From NCBI RefSeq assembly GCF_000717345.1, contig NZ_JNZA01000004.1, forward strand, positions 124,001 to 188,000: a DNA stretch of 64,000 nucleotides, read 5' to 3'. Origin of the DNA: Streptomyces lydicus. Lineage in GTDB: Bacteria > Actinomycetota > Actinomycetes > Streptomycetales > Streptomycetaceae. The notes under the pieces were generated by a model, which was not told the DNA's origin, searched no databases, and saw only the letters and a list, made by a program, of their open reading frames with translations. Every line of letters begins with the position of its first letter. Position 1 is the first letter of the stretch. Both the position numbers and the translations under genes were made by a program. Positions 25,751 through 34,287 of this stretch are shown one piece after another.

Positions 25751-26608
25751 CTACGGCCTTCCGGGACGCACCCGGGTGGGCAGCGTCGGCAGCACCTTGC
25801 CCCGTGCGCCCACGTGCGGCGCACCGTTGCCGGTCCGCGCGGCCATGAGGAAGTCCGGGAGCTGATACGGCTCGGCGGCGTCGATGTCGACCTGGTAGCC
25901 GAGGTCTCCCAGGCTCGCCACGGTCATCCGGCTCATCGGGTTTCCGGCCTCGGCGATCGTCGGGGACATCAGTTCCGCGCCGAACACCGCCTCGCGCCAA
26001 TGGCTCCCGGCGCTGCCCTCGCCACCGACATTCGCGACCGGTACCGGCTCGGGATTTCCGGAGCCGACCAGAGTGCCGAATTCCTGCATGGCGCCAGGGC
26101 CGACAAAGGTCGGATTCGTTCCGGGGAAATCCTTCAGCAGGCCGAATTCCGGCCACACGCTGCCGATTCCCAGCACATGAGCCATCTCGTGCGTGATGAC
26201 GTCGTTGAGGGTGCCGTCCTCCTCCATCCGGGCCAGGTCCGCGGTGTCGAACCGCATGATGCCCTTGGCGGGCAGCCCGGCCCCCGTGGCGGCCGTGTCG
26301 CCCCGGATATCGGTGGGCCCGGCCATTCCCAGGATGCCGAACACGTCGTCGATCGGTACGCCTTCCGCCTCGATCAGCAGGTCGTCGATGACGTCGTTGC
26401 CGATCACCGCGGTTTCCAGGTCACCGACGATGACGCCGGTCCAGCGTTCGGCAGCCGCGGCGAACGCGTCTTCCTGGCTCTGCGTGAGCCCACCGAGGAA
26501 GCGGACCTCAATGGTGAACGGGGAGGTCGTCGCGGCGAGCTTCGCGGCGCGTTGCGCGTCCGCGACCGCCCGGTAGGTCTTGAATTCAAACGTAACTTGC
26601 TTTCCCAT
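25751..26608 (-). CDS. Leishmanolysin-like (M8-type) zinc metalloprotease without signal peptide
   Basis: A 285-residue predicted metzincin. The zinc motif HEMAHVLGIGS has His140, Glu141 and His144. The third ligand is probably the His of SHWREAVFG, followed by ELMSP as the Met-turn, the spacing seen in leishmanolysins. The N-terminus (MGKQVTFEFKTYRAV) is neither hydrophobic nor a signal peptide, so it may stay in the cytoplasm or leave by a non-Sec route. The start is preceded by GAGGGGAG. A perfect TTGACA lies at 26675-26670 on the minus strand upstream. Confidence 0.8.
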   Translation of the reverse strand: MGKQVTFEFKTYRAVADAQRAAKLAATTSPFTIEVRFLGGLTQSQEDAFAAAAERWTGVIVGDLETAVIGNDVIDDLLIEAEGVPIDDVFGILGMAGPTDIRGDTAATGAGLPAKGIMRFDTADLARMEEDGTLNDVITHEMAHVLGIGSVWPEFGLLKDFPGTNPTFVGPGAMQEFGTLVGSGNPEPVPVANVGGEGSAGSHWREAVFGAELMSPTIAEAGNPMSRMTVASLGDLGYQVDIDAAEPYQLPDFLMAARTGNGAPHVGARGKVLPTLPTRVRPGRP

Positions 26609-26743
26609 GGCTACCGCTCCCCTCTCAAGCGAGCCATGCGTTTCTCATAGTCCGTCTCTCCTGTCAACGCTACCCAAGAAGGCCGTTGTAGACAGGGCAA
26701 CCAACTGGCGCACCAGGGGCTGCCCCGTGGTGCGCGGAGCCCC

Positions 26744-26749
26744 TATTTT
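26744..26749 (+). promoter_or_regulatory. Putative -10 element of a leaderless transcript
   Basis: TATTTT lies 6 bases before ATG 26756 in otherwise GC-rich DNA, the spacing expected when transcription starts at the A of the start codon. No Shine-Dalgarno precedes the ATG. A matching -35 is not evident. Confidence 0.4.
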
Positions 26750-26755
26750 GGGCTC

Positions 26756-27943
26756 ATGGAGCCGATGCTGCAGACGCCTTCGGAGGACCCCGGCCACCCC
26801 GGCCCGCTGCGCCGGCTCTCGCTCGCCGAGCTGCGCCGGCGGACGAGCATGAAGTGGCGCACCTATCCGCCGGACGTGCTGCCGCTGTGGGTCGCCGAGA
26901 TGGACGTGCCGCTCGCCGCACCCGTCGTCCGGGCGCTCACCGAGGCCGTGGCACTCGGCGACACCGGCTACCCGGCGGGCACGGAGTACGCCCGGGCGCT
27001 GGCCGGTTTCGCCCGCGCGCGGTGGGACTGGGACGGGCTCGCCGTGGAGCGGATGACGGTCGTGCCCGACGTGATGCTGGGCATCGTCGAGGTCCTGAAG
27101 CTGGTCACCCGTGCGGGAGACCCGGTCGTCGTCAACTGCCCGGTGTATCCGCCGTTCTACCAGTTCGTGTCCCACATGGACCGGCGCGTCCTGGAGGCGC
27201 CCCTGGGGCCGGATCTGCGAATCGATCCGGCCGCGCTGGAGGCCGCGTTCCGGCGGGCCGTCGCGGGCGGCGGACGCCCCGCGTTCCTGCTGTGCAGCCC
27301 GCACAACCCGACCGGGACCGTACACAGCGCCGAGGAGCTGGCCGCTGTCGCGGCGCTCGCCGCCCGCTACGGGGTACGGGTCGTCGCCGACGAGATCCAC
27401 GCCCCGCTGGTGGCTCGGGACACCGCCTTCGTGCCCTATCTGAGCGTGCCCGGGGCGGCTGACGGCCTGTCACTGATGTCGGCGTCCAAGGCGTGGAACC
27501 TGGCCGGACTCAAGGCCGCGCTGGCCGTCGCGGGTCCCGAAGCCGCCGAGGATCTGGCGCGGATGCCGGAAGAGGTCGGCCACGGCCCCAGCCACCTCGG
27601 CGTCCTCGCCCACACCGCGGCGCTGCGGGACGGCGGTGACTGGCTCGACGCGCTGCTCGCCGACCTCGACGACAACCGCCGGCTGCTCACCGCTCTGCTG
27701 GCCGAGCAGCTGCCCACGGTCCGCTACCGCCCGGCCGCCGGGACCTTCCTCGCCTGGCTCGACTGCCGCCCGCTCGGCCTCGGCGACAACCCCGCCGAGG
27801 TCTTCCTCGCACGCGGCCGCGTGGCGCTCAGCCCCGGCCCGGACTTCGGCACCGGCGGCGCCGGCCACGTACGCCTGAATCTGGCCACGTCGCCCGAAGT
27901 GCTCACCGAGGCGGTCCGCAGGATGGCCGCCGCGGTGACCTGA
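26756..27943 (+). CDS. PatB/MalY-type PLP aminotransferase (putative C-S beta-lyase)
   Basis: A 395-residue fold-type I PLP enzyme. It begins with the MalY/PatB hallmark [23 protein letters not shown]. It also has [27 protein letters not shown] (Asp contacting the PLP ring), [14 protein letters not shown] (Schiff-base Lys near 244) and the closing [13 protein letters not shown]. Family members cleave cystathionine or cysteine conjugates to pyruvate, ammonia and a thiol. No methionine or cysteine genes adjoin it. The start is read as a leaderless ATG. Confidence 0.9.
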   Translation: MEPMLQTPSEDPGHPGPLRRLSLAELRRRTSMKWRTYPPDVLPLWVAEMDVPLAAPVVRALTEAVALGDTGYPAGTEYARALAGFARARWDWDGLAVERMTVVPDVMLGIVEVLKLVTRAGDPVVVNCPVYPPFYQFVSHMDRRVLEAPLGPDLRIDPAALEAAFRRAVAGGGRPAFLLCSPHNPTGTVHSAEELAAVAALAARYGVRVVADEIHAPLVARDTAFVPYLSVPGAADGLSLMSASKAWNLAGLKAALAVAGPEAAEDLARMPEEVGHGPSHLGVLAHTAALRDGGDWLDALLADLDDNRRLLTALLAEQLPTVRYRPAAGTFLAWLDCRPLGLGDNPAEVFLARGRVALSPGPDFGTGGAGHVRLNLATSPEVLTEAVRRMAAAVT

Positions 27944-28033
27944 ACCGGTAGCTGATGCCGGCTCACGTCCAGGGGATGCCCGGCCCGCGGGGAAGTCGCC
28001 GGCCGCCCGGCGTCGTTGGCCGCGTACCACCAT

Positions 28034-28063
28034 TTTGGAGCGCGGCGGATTTCTCCATACGAT
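28034..28063 (+). promoter_or_regulatory. Putative promoter of the VWA gene (leaderless)
   Basis: TTTGGA (28034-28039) and TACGAT (28058-28063) are 18 bases apart. TACGAT ends 6 bases before ATG 28070, and no Shine-Dalgarno is present, so the mRNA is probably leaderless. Confidence 0.5.
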
Positions 28064-28069
28064 CCAGCG

Positions 28070-29344
28070 ATGATCACAAGAAAACGGCTGGCGGCCGGGG
28101 TGTGCGGGCTGCTCGCCGCCATGGGCGTCGCCCTTCTTCCCACCCCCGCCACGGCCGGTGAGCCGGACGCGAAACCGTCCCCCAAGGTCGAGCTGACGCT
28201 CGATGTCAGCGGCTCGATGCGCGCCCGCGACATCGACGGCCAGAGCCGGATGGCCGCCGCCAAGCAGGCGTTCAACGAGGTGCTCGACGCGGTGCCGCAG
28301 GACGTCCAGCTCGGCATACGCACCCTCGGCGCCAACTACCGCGGCGAGGACCGGAAGGTCGGCTGCAAGGACACCCGCCAGCTCTACCCGGTCGGCCCGC
28401 TCGACCGGACCGAGGCGAAGACGGCGGTGGCGACGCTCACCCCCACCGGCTGGACGCCCATCGGCCCCGCCCTGCTGGGCGCGGCCCAGGACCTCAAGGG
28501 CGGTGACGGGACCCGCCGGATCGTGCTCATCACGGACGGCGAGGACACCTGCGCCCCGCTCGACCCGTGCCAGGTGGCCCGCGACATCGCCGCCCAGGGC
28601 ATCCACCTCACCGTCGACACCCTCGGTCTGCTGCCGGACGCCAAGACCCGCAAGCAGCTGAGCTGCATCGCGGAGGCCACCGGCGGGACGTACACCTCCG
28701 TGCAGCACACCAAGCAACTGCGCGACCGGGTGCACCAGTTGGTGGAGCGAGCGGCCGATCCGGTCGTCACGCCGGTGCCGGCCGAGGGCAGCCGGCAGTG
28801 CGCCGACGCCCCCAAGCTCAAGCCCGGTCTCTACACCGACCGTGAGAAGTTCGCCGAGCACCGCTGGTACCGGGTCGACGTCCGGCCGGGCCAGGAGCTG
28901 CGCGCGGCGGTGAGCATCGGCGCCGACCGCGCCGTCAACAACGACTACGGGGTGCTGCTGCGGGCCTCGACCGTGCACGGCCGGGAGATCGTGCGCGGCG
29001 CGGAGGCCGGCGACGGGCGGACCGATGTGATCTCGTCCGGGCTGCGCTACCCCAAGGCGCCGATGGACGCCCCGGACGGCGCGGAGGAGGCGCCGGCGGA
29101 GACCGTCTGCCTCCAGGTCAGCAACTCCTTCTCGGCGCCCGCCTCGGTCCGGACCGATCCCGGCATGCCCGTCGAGCTGTCCGTCGATCTGGTGGACGGC
29201 CCCAGCGACGCGTCCGACGCGGCCTCCTTCGGCCTCGGTCACGGCTGGTGGCTGCTGGGCGCCCTGACGCTGGCCGGTCTGGTGGCCGGTCTGCTGTGGG
29301 GCTGGATCTCCCGTTGGCGCGTGACCGTGTGGAGGACCAACTGA
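28070..29344 (+). CDS. Secreted, membrane-anchored von Willebrand factor A domain protein
   Basis: A 424-residue protein with a signal peptide (RLAAGVCGLLAAMGVALLPTPATA), a VWA domain with an intact MIDAS DVSGSM at 45-50 and VLITDGEDTC farther on, then a beta-rich domain of about 140 residues. A C-terminal membrane helix (WWLLGALTLAGLVAGLLWGWI) is followed by a short basic tail. The domain therefore faces outside and could bind a metal-dependent partner. The next gene overlaps it by one base (TGATG), so the two products are probably partners at the membrane. Confidence 0.88.
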   Translation: MITRKRLAAGVCGLLAAMGVALLPTPATAGEPDAKPSPKVELTLDVSGSMRARDIDGQSRMAAAKQAFNEVLDAVPQDVQLGIRTLGANYRGEDRKVGCKDTRQLYPVGPLDRTEAKTAVATLTPTGWTPIGPALLGAAQDLKGGDGTRRIVLITDGEDTCAPLDPCQVARDIAAQGIHLTVDTLGLLPDAKTRKQLSCIAEATGGTYTSVQHTKQLRDRVHQLVERAADPVVTPVPAEGSRQCADAPKLKPGLYTDREKFAEHRWYRVDVRPGQELRAAVSIGADRAVNNDYGVLLRASTVHGREIVRGAEAGDGRTDVISSGLRYPKAPMDAPDGAEEAPAETVCLQVSNSFSAPASVRTDPGMPVELSVDLVDGPSDASDAASFGLGHGWWLLGALTLAGLVAGLLWGWISRWRVTVWRTN

Positions 29345-30174
29345 TGCGCACCGTACGCATACTGACCACCGCCGTGCTGGCGGGCGCCGGCCTCCTCGGC
29401 CTGGCGGGCGGCGCGCACGCCGACAGCGCCACGCCGAGCCCGTCCGCGAGTGAGAGCACGGGAGCGGCCGGCCCCACCGAGGCCGGCACCTCCTTCCGGA
29501 CGGCGACCGCCGTCAAGCCGGACCAGCCCGCCACGGCCGACGCCTCGACCGGTGACTACCTCTACTGGGTGCTGCCCGTGGACGTGGCCCAGCGCGCCAC
29601 CGTCAAGGCCAAGGTGACCCTCCCGCCGGCGGCTTCCCGGCACGGGGCGGCCACCTGGCGGCTCGATGTGTACGACGGGCTGCGGCGCCGCCAGGCGTGC
29701 ACCTACGGCACGCAGTCCCGCTCGGCGGCCGCGGACGCCGGCACGGTCGAGCTGTCCTGCACGCTGCGCACGGTCCGCTCCTGGGCGGAACCGTGGGCCA
29801 ACGACCCGCTGCCCGGCAGCTATTACGTACGGCTGACGGTCGTCGATCTGCCGCAGGAGGACCTGGGGCAGCCGGTACACACCGAGGTCGAGGCGTCCGT
29901 GGCCGACCAGGGCGGCGCGCAGGCGGTGGACGGCTCGCTGGCCGCTCCCCTGGTGCCCGGCGCCGGGTCCGCCACCGCGAAGGCGGACGACGCCGGCTCC
30001 TCCCCGCGCCCGGCGGCCATGGCCGAGCCGGACGGGGGCTGGTCCTCCGGCCGGTGGAACGACCGCTGGCTGTGGACCGCGGCGGGCGGTGCCCTCGCGG
30101 CCCTCGCCGGTATCGCGGGCTACCGCGCCACCCGCGGCTCGGGCCGCCCGGCACGGATCCCGCCGGGCGCCTGA
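29344..30174 (+). CDS. Secreted, membrane-anchored protein of unknown function coupled to VWA gene
   Basis: A 276-residue protein with a signal peptide (ILTTAVLAGAGLLGLAGGAHA), a Ser/Thr/Pro-rich linker, then a beta-rich region with a Cys pair (ACTYGTQ...ELSCTLR), an Ala/Gly/Pro-rich stretch and one C-terminal helix (LWTAAGGALAALAGIAGY). The topology mirrors the VWA protein upstream. The segment YLYWVLPVDVAQRATVKAKVTLPP resembles the beta domain after the VWA region. Start and stop of the two genes overlap at 29342-29346, so co-translation is likely. I know no function. Confidence 0.8.
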   Translation: MRTVRILTTAVLAGAGLLGLAGGAHADSATPSPSASESTGAAGPTEAGTSFRTATAVKPDQPATADASTGDYLYWVLPVDVAQRATVKAKVTLPPAASRHGAATWRLDVYDGLRRRQACTYGTQSRSAAADAGTVELSCTLRTVRSWAEPWANDPLPGSYYVRLTVVDLPQEDLGQPVHTEVEASVADQGGAQAVDGSLAAPLVPGAGSATAKADDAGSSPRPAAMAEPDGGWSSGRWNDRWLWTAAGGALAALAGIAGYRATRGSGRPARIPPGA

Positions 30175-30236
30175 CCCGCCCGGGGCGGTCCCGCCGGAGT
30201 GCGGGGCCGCCTCACCCGGATCTCTTCAGCACACCA

Positions 30237-30270
30237 CGCGGCCGGCGCCTCCAACGAGGCGCCGGCCGCG
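30237..30270. terminator. Strong bidirectional terminator
   Basis: Perfect 15-base arms, CGCGGCCGGCGCCTC (30237-30251) and GAGGCGCCGGCCGCG (30256-30270), with loop CAAC. The hairpin separates the convergent VWA-pair operon and DUF5685 gene. Confidence 0.85.
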
Positions 30271-30298
30271 GCGCGTTGCCACCGGAGCGCCGCGCCGG

Positions 30299-31579
30299 TC
30301 AGCAGTCGCAGCAGCTGCAACATTCGCAGCAGTCACAGCAGTCGCACGAGTCACAGCAGTCGCAGTCCCGGCACCAGCCCTCGTGCTTCCGGCGGGACCA
30401 CGGACCCTCGTACTCCTCCGCGCAGCACAGCCGGCAGGTGCAGAACAGGCCGATGGCGACCGCACAGCCGGCGAGGAGGCCGCGGGGCTTCTTCGGCGGG
30501 TGCGGGAAGCGCGGCATGCCGCCGTGGCCGCCGCCGTCCCCGCCCCCGTGGCCGCCACCGTGGCCACCGGGCCCGGAGGGCGGCACCGGACCGCCGGCAT
30601 AGGGATTCTGCGCGGCGTTCAGGGGGCCGCCGTACGGCCCGGCGGCCGGCGCCCAGCCGTGCTGCGCGGGCCCGCCGGTTCCGTTGCGGTACGGGTTCCG
30701 GTCGTGCCCCTGGTGCGCGCAGGTGGTGGTGCCGAAGGCGCGGTCCACCGAGCGCCGCAGCTCGTGCACCAGCAGTACGTGCACCAGCGTGGCGTCCGCG
30801 AACTCCACGTCGCGGAGGGCGAGTCGGATGCCGTGCAGCGCGTCGTCGCACAGCCGGCGGGCCTGGGCGGTGGTGGCGCCGGTGGCGGTGAGCGGGTTCC
30901 AGGCGCCCTCGGCGGCGTCCGCGGCGCGGTCCTCCACGGCGTCCAGGAGATGCGCCAGCCGGCCGAAGAACCGGCCGGCCTCGGCCAGCGGCGCGGCGTT
31001 GCCCGGGCGGCCCGCCAGCACCGCGGTGTGTGCGAAGGCGGCCGCGGTCGCCGTTTCGGTGGGTTCGGTGATGACCGTCAACGGGGTGCCGGGGCCGGCC
31101 AGTTCCTCGATGCCCAGCTGCCGGTCGACCGCGTCGACGAGGACGGCGGTGTCGAAGCCGAGGGCGGCGCCGGTGCGCGCCCCGGCCCGGTCCCAGCCGG
31201 CCGCGACCTTGCGCGCGGCGGCGGCCACCGGCCGGCGGCGCAACAGCCCGTTCCGGTCGGCGACATGGTCGCGTATCTTCGCCGAGGCGAGCACGAGGGA
31301 GACCGACGCGGCGAGCCGTGCGCCCTCGCCCTTGGCGACGGAGGCGGTGCGCATGCCCCGGAGCGGGCAGGGGCCGGCGGTCCGGCGGGCGCCTTCGGTG
31401 GGACCTGCCTGGGCGTCGGTGAGGACGGAGACGATCAGTCCGTCGTAGTTGGTCACGACCCGCGCGAACTGGCCGTGGTCGCCGCGCAGGGCGAGACAGA
31501 GGCCGCACAGGTGGGCCATCCACTCGGCTTTGAGCCCTTGGGACAGCCGATGGGTGCAGGGCCTGACGATTCCGAACAT
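30299..31579 (-). CDS. DUF5685 family protein with extreme cysteine-rich C-terminal tail
   Basis: A 426-residue protein beginning MFGIVRPCTHRLSQGLKAEW and continuing with a HLCGLCLAL motif (Cys8, Cys25, Cys28), which matches the DUF5685 family. The middle is alpha-helical and Ala-rich. A Gly/Pro/His-rich linker (GGHGGGHGGGDGGG) leads to a short hydrophobic stretch with Cys, then a tail in which 14 of the last 24 residues are cysteine, arranged as CC pairs separated by Asp, Ser or Glu. The tail could bind metal like a metallothionein or form disulphides. The function of the family is unknown. ATG 31579 is chosen for the family N-terminus and the GGGGG before it. Confidence 0.85.
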   Translation of the reverse strand: MFGIVRPCTHRLSQGLKAEWMAHLCGLCLALRGDHGQFARVVTNYDGLIVSVLTDAQAGPTEGARRTAGPCPLRGMRTASVAKGEGARLAASVSLVLASAKIRDHVADRNGLLRRRPVAAAARKVAAGWDRAGARTGAALGFDTAVLVDAVDRQLGIEELAGPGTPLTVITEPTETATAAAFAHTAVLAGRPGNAAPLAEAGRFFGRLAHLLDAVEDRAADAAEGAWNPLTATGATTAQARRLCDDALHGIRLALRDVEFADATLVHVLLVHELRRSVDRAFGTTTCAHQGHDRNPYRNGTGGPAQHGWAPAAGPYGGPLNAAQNPYAGGPVPPSGPGGHGGGHGGGDGGGHGGMPRFPHPPKKPRGLLAGCAVAIGLFCTCRLCCAEEYEGPWSRRKHEGWCRDCDCCDSCDCCDCCECCSCCDC

Positions 31580-31702
31580 GTGAAACCCCCGTGAGACGTC
31601 GGAACGGTGGAGCCGCCCGGCAGGGGCCGCCTGGCCGGACAGCGGCAGCAGATCGTACCGACAAGGCCGTTGACCTGCATACACGGCCCTCGGACGGATT
31701 TC

Positions 31703-31719
31703 CCTGACGTATCGTCAGG
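31703..31719. promoter_or_regulatory. TetR-type operator, copy 1 (CCTGACG-TAT-CGTCAGG)
   Basis: A perfect inverted repeat with 7-base arms and a 3-base centre. The same arms recur at 44195-44211. It lies in the 306-base gap between the DUF5685 start (31579) and the SpoIIE stop (31886), 124 bases upstream of DUF5685. The TGACG-N3-CGTCA form is typical of TetR-family sites. No intact regulator gene is adjacent. Confidence 0.65.
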
Positions 31720-31797
31720 TCGGTCTTTGGAGCCCCGGCCCGGCGTCAGGCCGTCCGCTGCGGGTGGGTACCGGCGGGCCGTCCCTCAGAGACCGGG

Positions 31798-31890
31798 TTG
31801 CGGGTGGGCGACCCGGTGCGGACGGCGTTCCTGATGCACCTCGACTCCGAGCGGTACCCGTCGGCGGTGGCCGTGGCCTTCGAGATCAAC
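31798..31890 (+). pseudogene. Possible remnant of a TetR-type gene tail
   Basis: A short plus-strand stretch reads GDPVRTAFLMHLDSERYPSA then VAVAFEINEWSA. It is protein-like in composition and reminiscent of C-terminal helices of TetR regulators, but it has no start, no HTH and runs into the convergent SpoIIE gene. Together with the operator at 31703-31719 it may be what is left of a deleted regulator gene. The rest of the 31580-31885 gap holds nothing I can assign. Confidence 0.25.
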
Positions 31891-33193
31891 GAGTGGTCGG
31901 CGAGGGCTCCGGGGCCGGGTGGGACGGGCCCGGTCCCGGGTGCGGGCGCAGCCGGGCGGCGAGGACCGCGACGTCGTCCTCGGCATGCGTCCCGTCCAGG
32001 CGCAGCAGCACCTCGTCGAGGACCTCCTCCATACCGGCCCCCGAGGGCAGCCGCAGCCGGGCCAGCCGGGCCATGGAGTCGTCGATGTCCTCACCGCGGC
32101 GCTCGACGAGGCCGTCGGTGAACATCAGCAGGGTCTCGTCGGGGCTGAGGGGGCGGGTGATCAGGTCGTAGCCGCCGACGCCGGTGCCCAGGGGCGGGCC
32201 GACCGGCACCGGCACCAGCTCCGCGGTGCCGTCGCGGCCGAAGACGGCCGGAGGGAGGTGGCCGGCGCTGGCGAACCCGGCGAGGCCGCGCGCCGGATCC
32301 ACCCGGGCCAGCAGGCAGGTCGCCGGACGGCGGCCTTCGTCCTCGGACACCGCGGTGTCGAGCTGCCGCAGGACGCGGTGCGGCGGCAGGTCGGTGGAGG
32401 CGACGTAGCGGAGGGTGGAGCGGTAGGCGTTCATGTCGACGGCCGCGTCCAGGCCGTGCCCCATGACGTCGCCCATGACGAGCAGGGTGCGCCCGTAGTG
32501 GAGCCGGACCGTCTCGAACCAGTCGCCGCCCACCAGGGCGCTGGAGCCGGACGGCAGGTAGCGGGTGGCGAGTTCCAGGTTGGGGTGCGGCCGGCCGGGC
32601 TCGGCCAGCAGGGCCCGCTGGAGGTCCATCGCGGTGCGCTGCACCGAGGCGTACCGGCGGGCGTGGGTGAGGTGGCGGGCGGCCAGCCGCGCCGCGTGGT
32701 GGACCGTCGCGGTCTCGTCCTCGGCGAAGCGGCCGCCGGCCCGGAGGGCGAGCAGGACGCCGTGGGCGCGGCCGTGCACGGGCAGCGGGACCGCCAGGAC
32801 GTCGACGGACATGCCGCCCTTCAAGGTGCCGGTGGCGGCGACCGGGCGGTCCTCGTCCAGTGCACGCAGTGCGGGCGGCCGGCCGTCGGGCTGCCCGGTC
32901 CCGTCGTCGGGGAACTGCGCCTGGAGCACCTTCACCAGGCCCGCCGACGCCACCCGCCGCAGCGCCGGGGCCCGGGCCGCCGGCCGCGCCGCGGCGGGCT
33001 CCGCGGGGAGGAGGTCGACGGCGGCGGCGTCACACACGTGCCGGCACAGGAATCGGGACAGCTCGGCGCAGGTGGTCCGCTCGTCCAGCGTGGTGCCGAT
33101 CTGTTCGGCGGCTTCCTCCTCCACGCGCAGCCGGGCCCGTAGGCGTGCGGCGTCGGTGTCCCGACCCGCATCCGAGCCGTCCCGGTTCGACAA
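31886..33193 (-). CDS. GAF-SpoIIE (PP2C-type) protein phosphatase
   Basis: A 435-residue phosphatase. A GAF-like domain spans about 25-170 and the SpoIIE domain about 190-420, with MDLQRALLAEP, YLPSGSSALVGGDWFETV, VMGDVMGHGLDAAV, ASAGHLPPAV, LMFTDGLVERR and AEDDVAVLAARL. All metal-binding Asp positions appear present. I chose the TTG at 33193: a GGAGG (33203-33199) lies five bases before it, whereas the in-frame GTG at 33199 overlaps that site. It is on the same strand as uppP, 105 bases downstream of it. Confidence 0.9.
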   Translation of the reverse strand: MSNRDGSDAGRDTDAARLRARLRVEEEAAEQIGTTLDERTTCAELSRFLCRHVCDAAAVDLLPAEPAAARPAARAPALRRVASAGLVKVLQAQFPDDGTGQPDGRPPALRALDEDRPVAATGTLKGGMSVDVLAVPLPVHGRAHGVLLALRAGGRFAEDETATVHHAARLAARHLTHARRYASVQRTAMDLQRALLAEPGRPHPNLELATRYLPSGSSALVGGDWFETVRLHYGRTLLVMGDVMGHGLDAAVDMNAYRSTLRYVASTDLPPHRVLRQLDTAVSEDEGRRPATCLLARVDPARGLAGFASAGHLPPAVFGRDGTAELVPVPVGPPLGTGVGGYDLITRPLSPDETLLMFTDGLVERRGEDIDDSMARLARLRLPSGAGMEEVLDEVLLRLDGTHAEDDVAVLAARLRPHPGPGPSHPAPEPSPTTR

Positions 33194-33298
33194 GGCCACC
33201 TCCAGGGCACCGCGTCCGCCTCGGGCGGATTCGCTCCTGATGCACCCATACCACCCGCCGGGCCGAATCCCGGCCCGGCGCGGCGGCCCCGGGGGAGG

Positions 33299-34132
33299 TC
33301 AGCTCAGTACGCCCATGCCCAGCAGGCCGAAGAGCAGCACGCCGACCAGGATGCGGTAGATCACGAAGGAGTTGAAGGAGTGCTTGGCCACGAACTTCAG
33401 CAGCCAGGAGATCGAGGCGTAGGCGACGGCGAAGGAGACGACCGTGCCGATGGCCAGCGGGAGGACGGCGGCACCGCTGCCCATCGCGTCCTTCAGCTCG
33501 TAGATGCCCGCGCCGGTGAGGGCCGGGATGCCGAGGAAGAAGGACAGCCGGGTGGCGGCGACGCGCTCCAGGTCGAGGATGAGGCCGGTGGACATGGTGG
33601 CGCCGGAGCGGGAGAAGCCCGGGAAGAGCAGGGCGAGGATCTGTGAGCAGCCGACCCACATGGCGTCCTTGAGGGAGGTGTCGTCCTCCCCGCGCTTGTG
33701 CCGGCCCATCTGGTCCGCCGCCCACATCACACCACTGCCGACGATCAGCGATCCCGCCACCACCCACAGGGAGGCGAGCGGGCCCTCGATCAGGGGCTTG
33801 GCGGCGAGGCCGACCACGACGATCGGGATGGTGGCGTAGATCACCCACCAGGCGAACTTGTAGTCGTGGTGGTAGCGCTCCTCGCGGTTGCCCAGGCCGC
33901 GGAACCAGGCGCCGACGATGCGCACGATGTCCTTGCCGAAGTAGACGAGCGCCGCGGCGATGGCACCGACCTGGATGACGGCGGAGAAGCCGACGACGGC
34001 CTTGTCGTCGACGGGAATTCCCATCAGGCCCTCGGCGATCTTGAGATGGCCGGTGGAGGAGACCGGCAGGAATTCCGTCACCCCCTCGACGGCTCCGAGG
34101 ACGACGGCTTGGCCGATGCTGATCGCGCTCAT
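33299..34132 (-). CDS. uppP: Undecaprenyl-diphosphate phosphatase
   Basis: A 277-residue integral membrane enzyme, the usual family length. The two signature motifs are EGVTEFLPVSSTGHL (16-30) and PGFSRSGAT (171-179), which form the active site. It recycles undecaprenyl diphosphate for cell-wall synthesis and can confer bacitracin resistance. I chose ATG 34132 (MSAISIGQAV), though an ATG four codons upstream is possible and neither has a clear Shine-Dalgarno. A long hairpin lies in its leader. Confidence 0.93.
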   Translation of the reverse strand: MSAISIGQAVVLGAVEGVTEFLPVSSTGHLKIAEGLMGIPVDDKAVVGFSAVIQVGAIAAALVYFGKDIVRIVGAWFRGLGNREERYHHDYKFAWWVIYATIPIVVVGLAAKPLIEGPLASLWVVAGSLIVGSGVMWAADQMGRHKRGEDDTSLKDAMWVGCSQILALLFPGFSRSGATMSTGLILDLERVAATRLSFFLGIPALTGAGIYELKDAMGSGAAVLPLAIGTVVSFAVAYASISWLLKFVAKHSFNSFVIYRILVGVLLFGLLGMGVLS

Positions 34133-34167
34133 GGGATCCATTTCTGGCGACGGGTGGGCGCAGGACG

Positions 34168-34194
34168 CGCCTGCGCGCGTGGTGCGCGCAGGCG
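34168..34194. promoter_or_regulatory. Hairpin/inverted repeat in the uppP 5' region
   Basis: CGCCTGCGCGC (34168-34178) and GCGCGCAGGCG (34184-34194) are perfect 11-base arms around GTGGT, 36 bases upstream of the uppP start. It may be an operator or an RNA stem in the uppP leader. Confidence 0.6.
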
Positions 34195-34287
34195 ACTGTG
34201 ACTGTACTGGTGGTTTGACTGCCCGGCGGACGGGAAGGCCACCGCAGCCCCCCGGTGACGGACGAGGTGCGCCCCTGCTGCCCGGAC

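Noticed and set aside
30299..30372. CRISPR-like or microsatellite array suggested by repeated GCAGCAGTC units
   Set aside because: The units are imperfect and in frame, and they encode the Cys-rich tail of the DUF5685 protein; there are no spacers.
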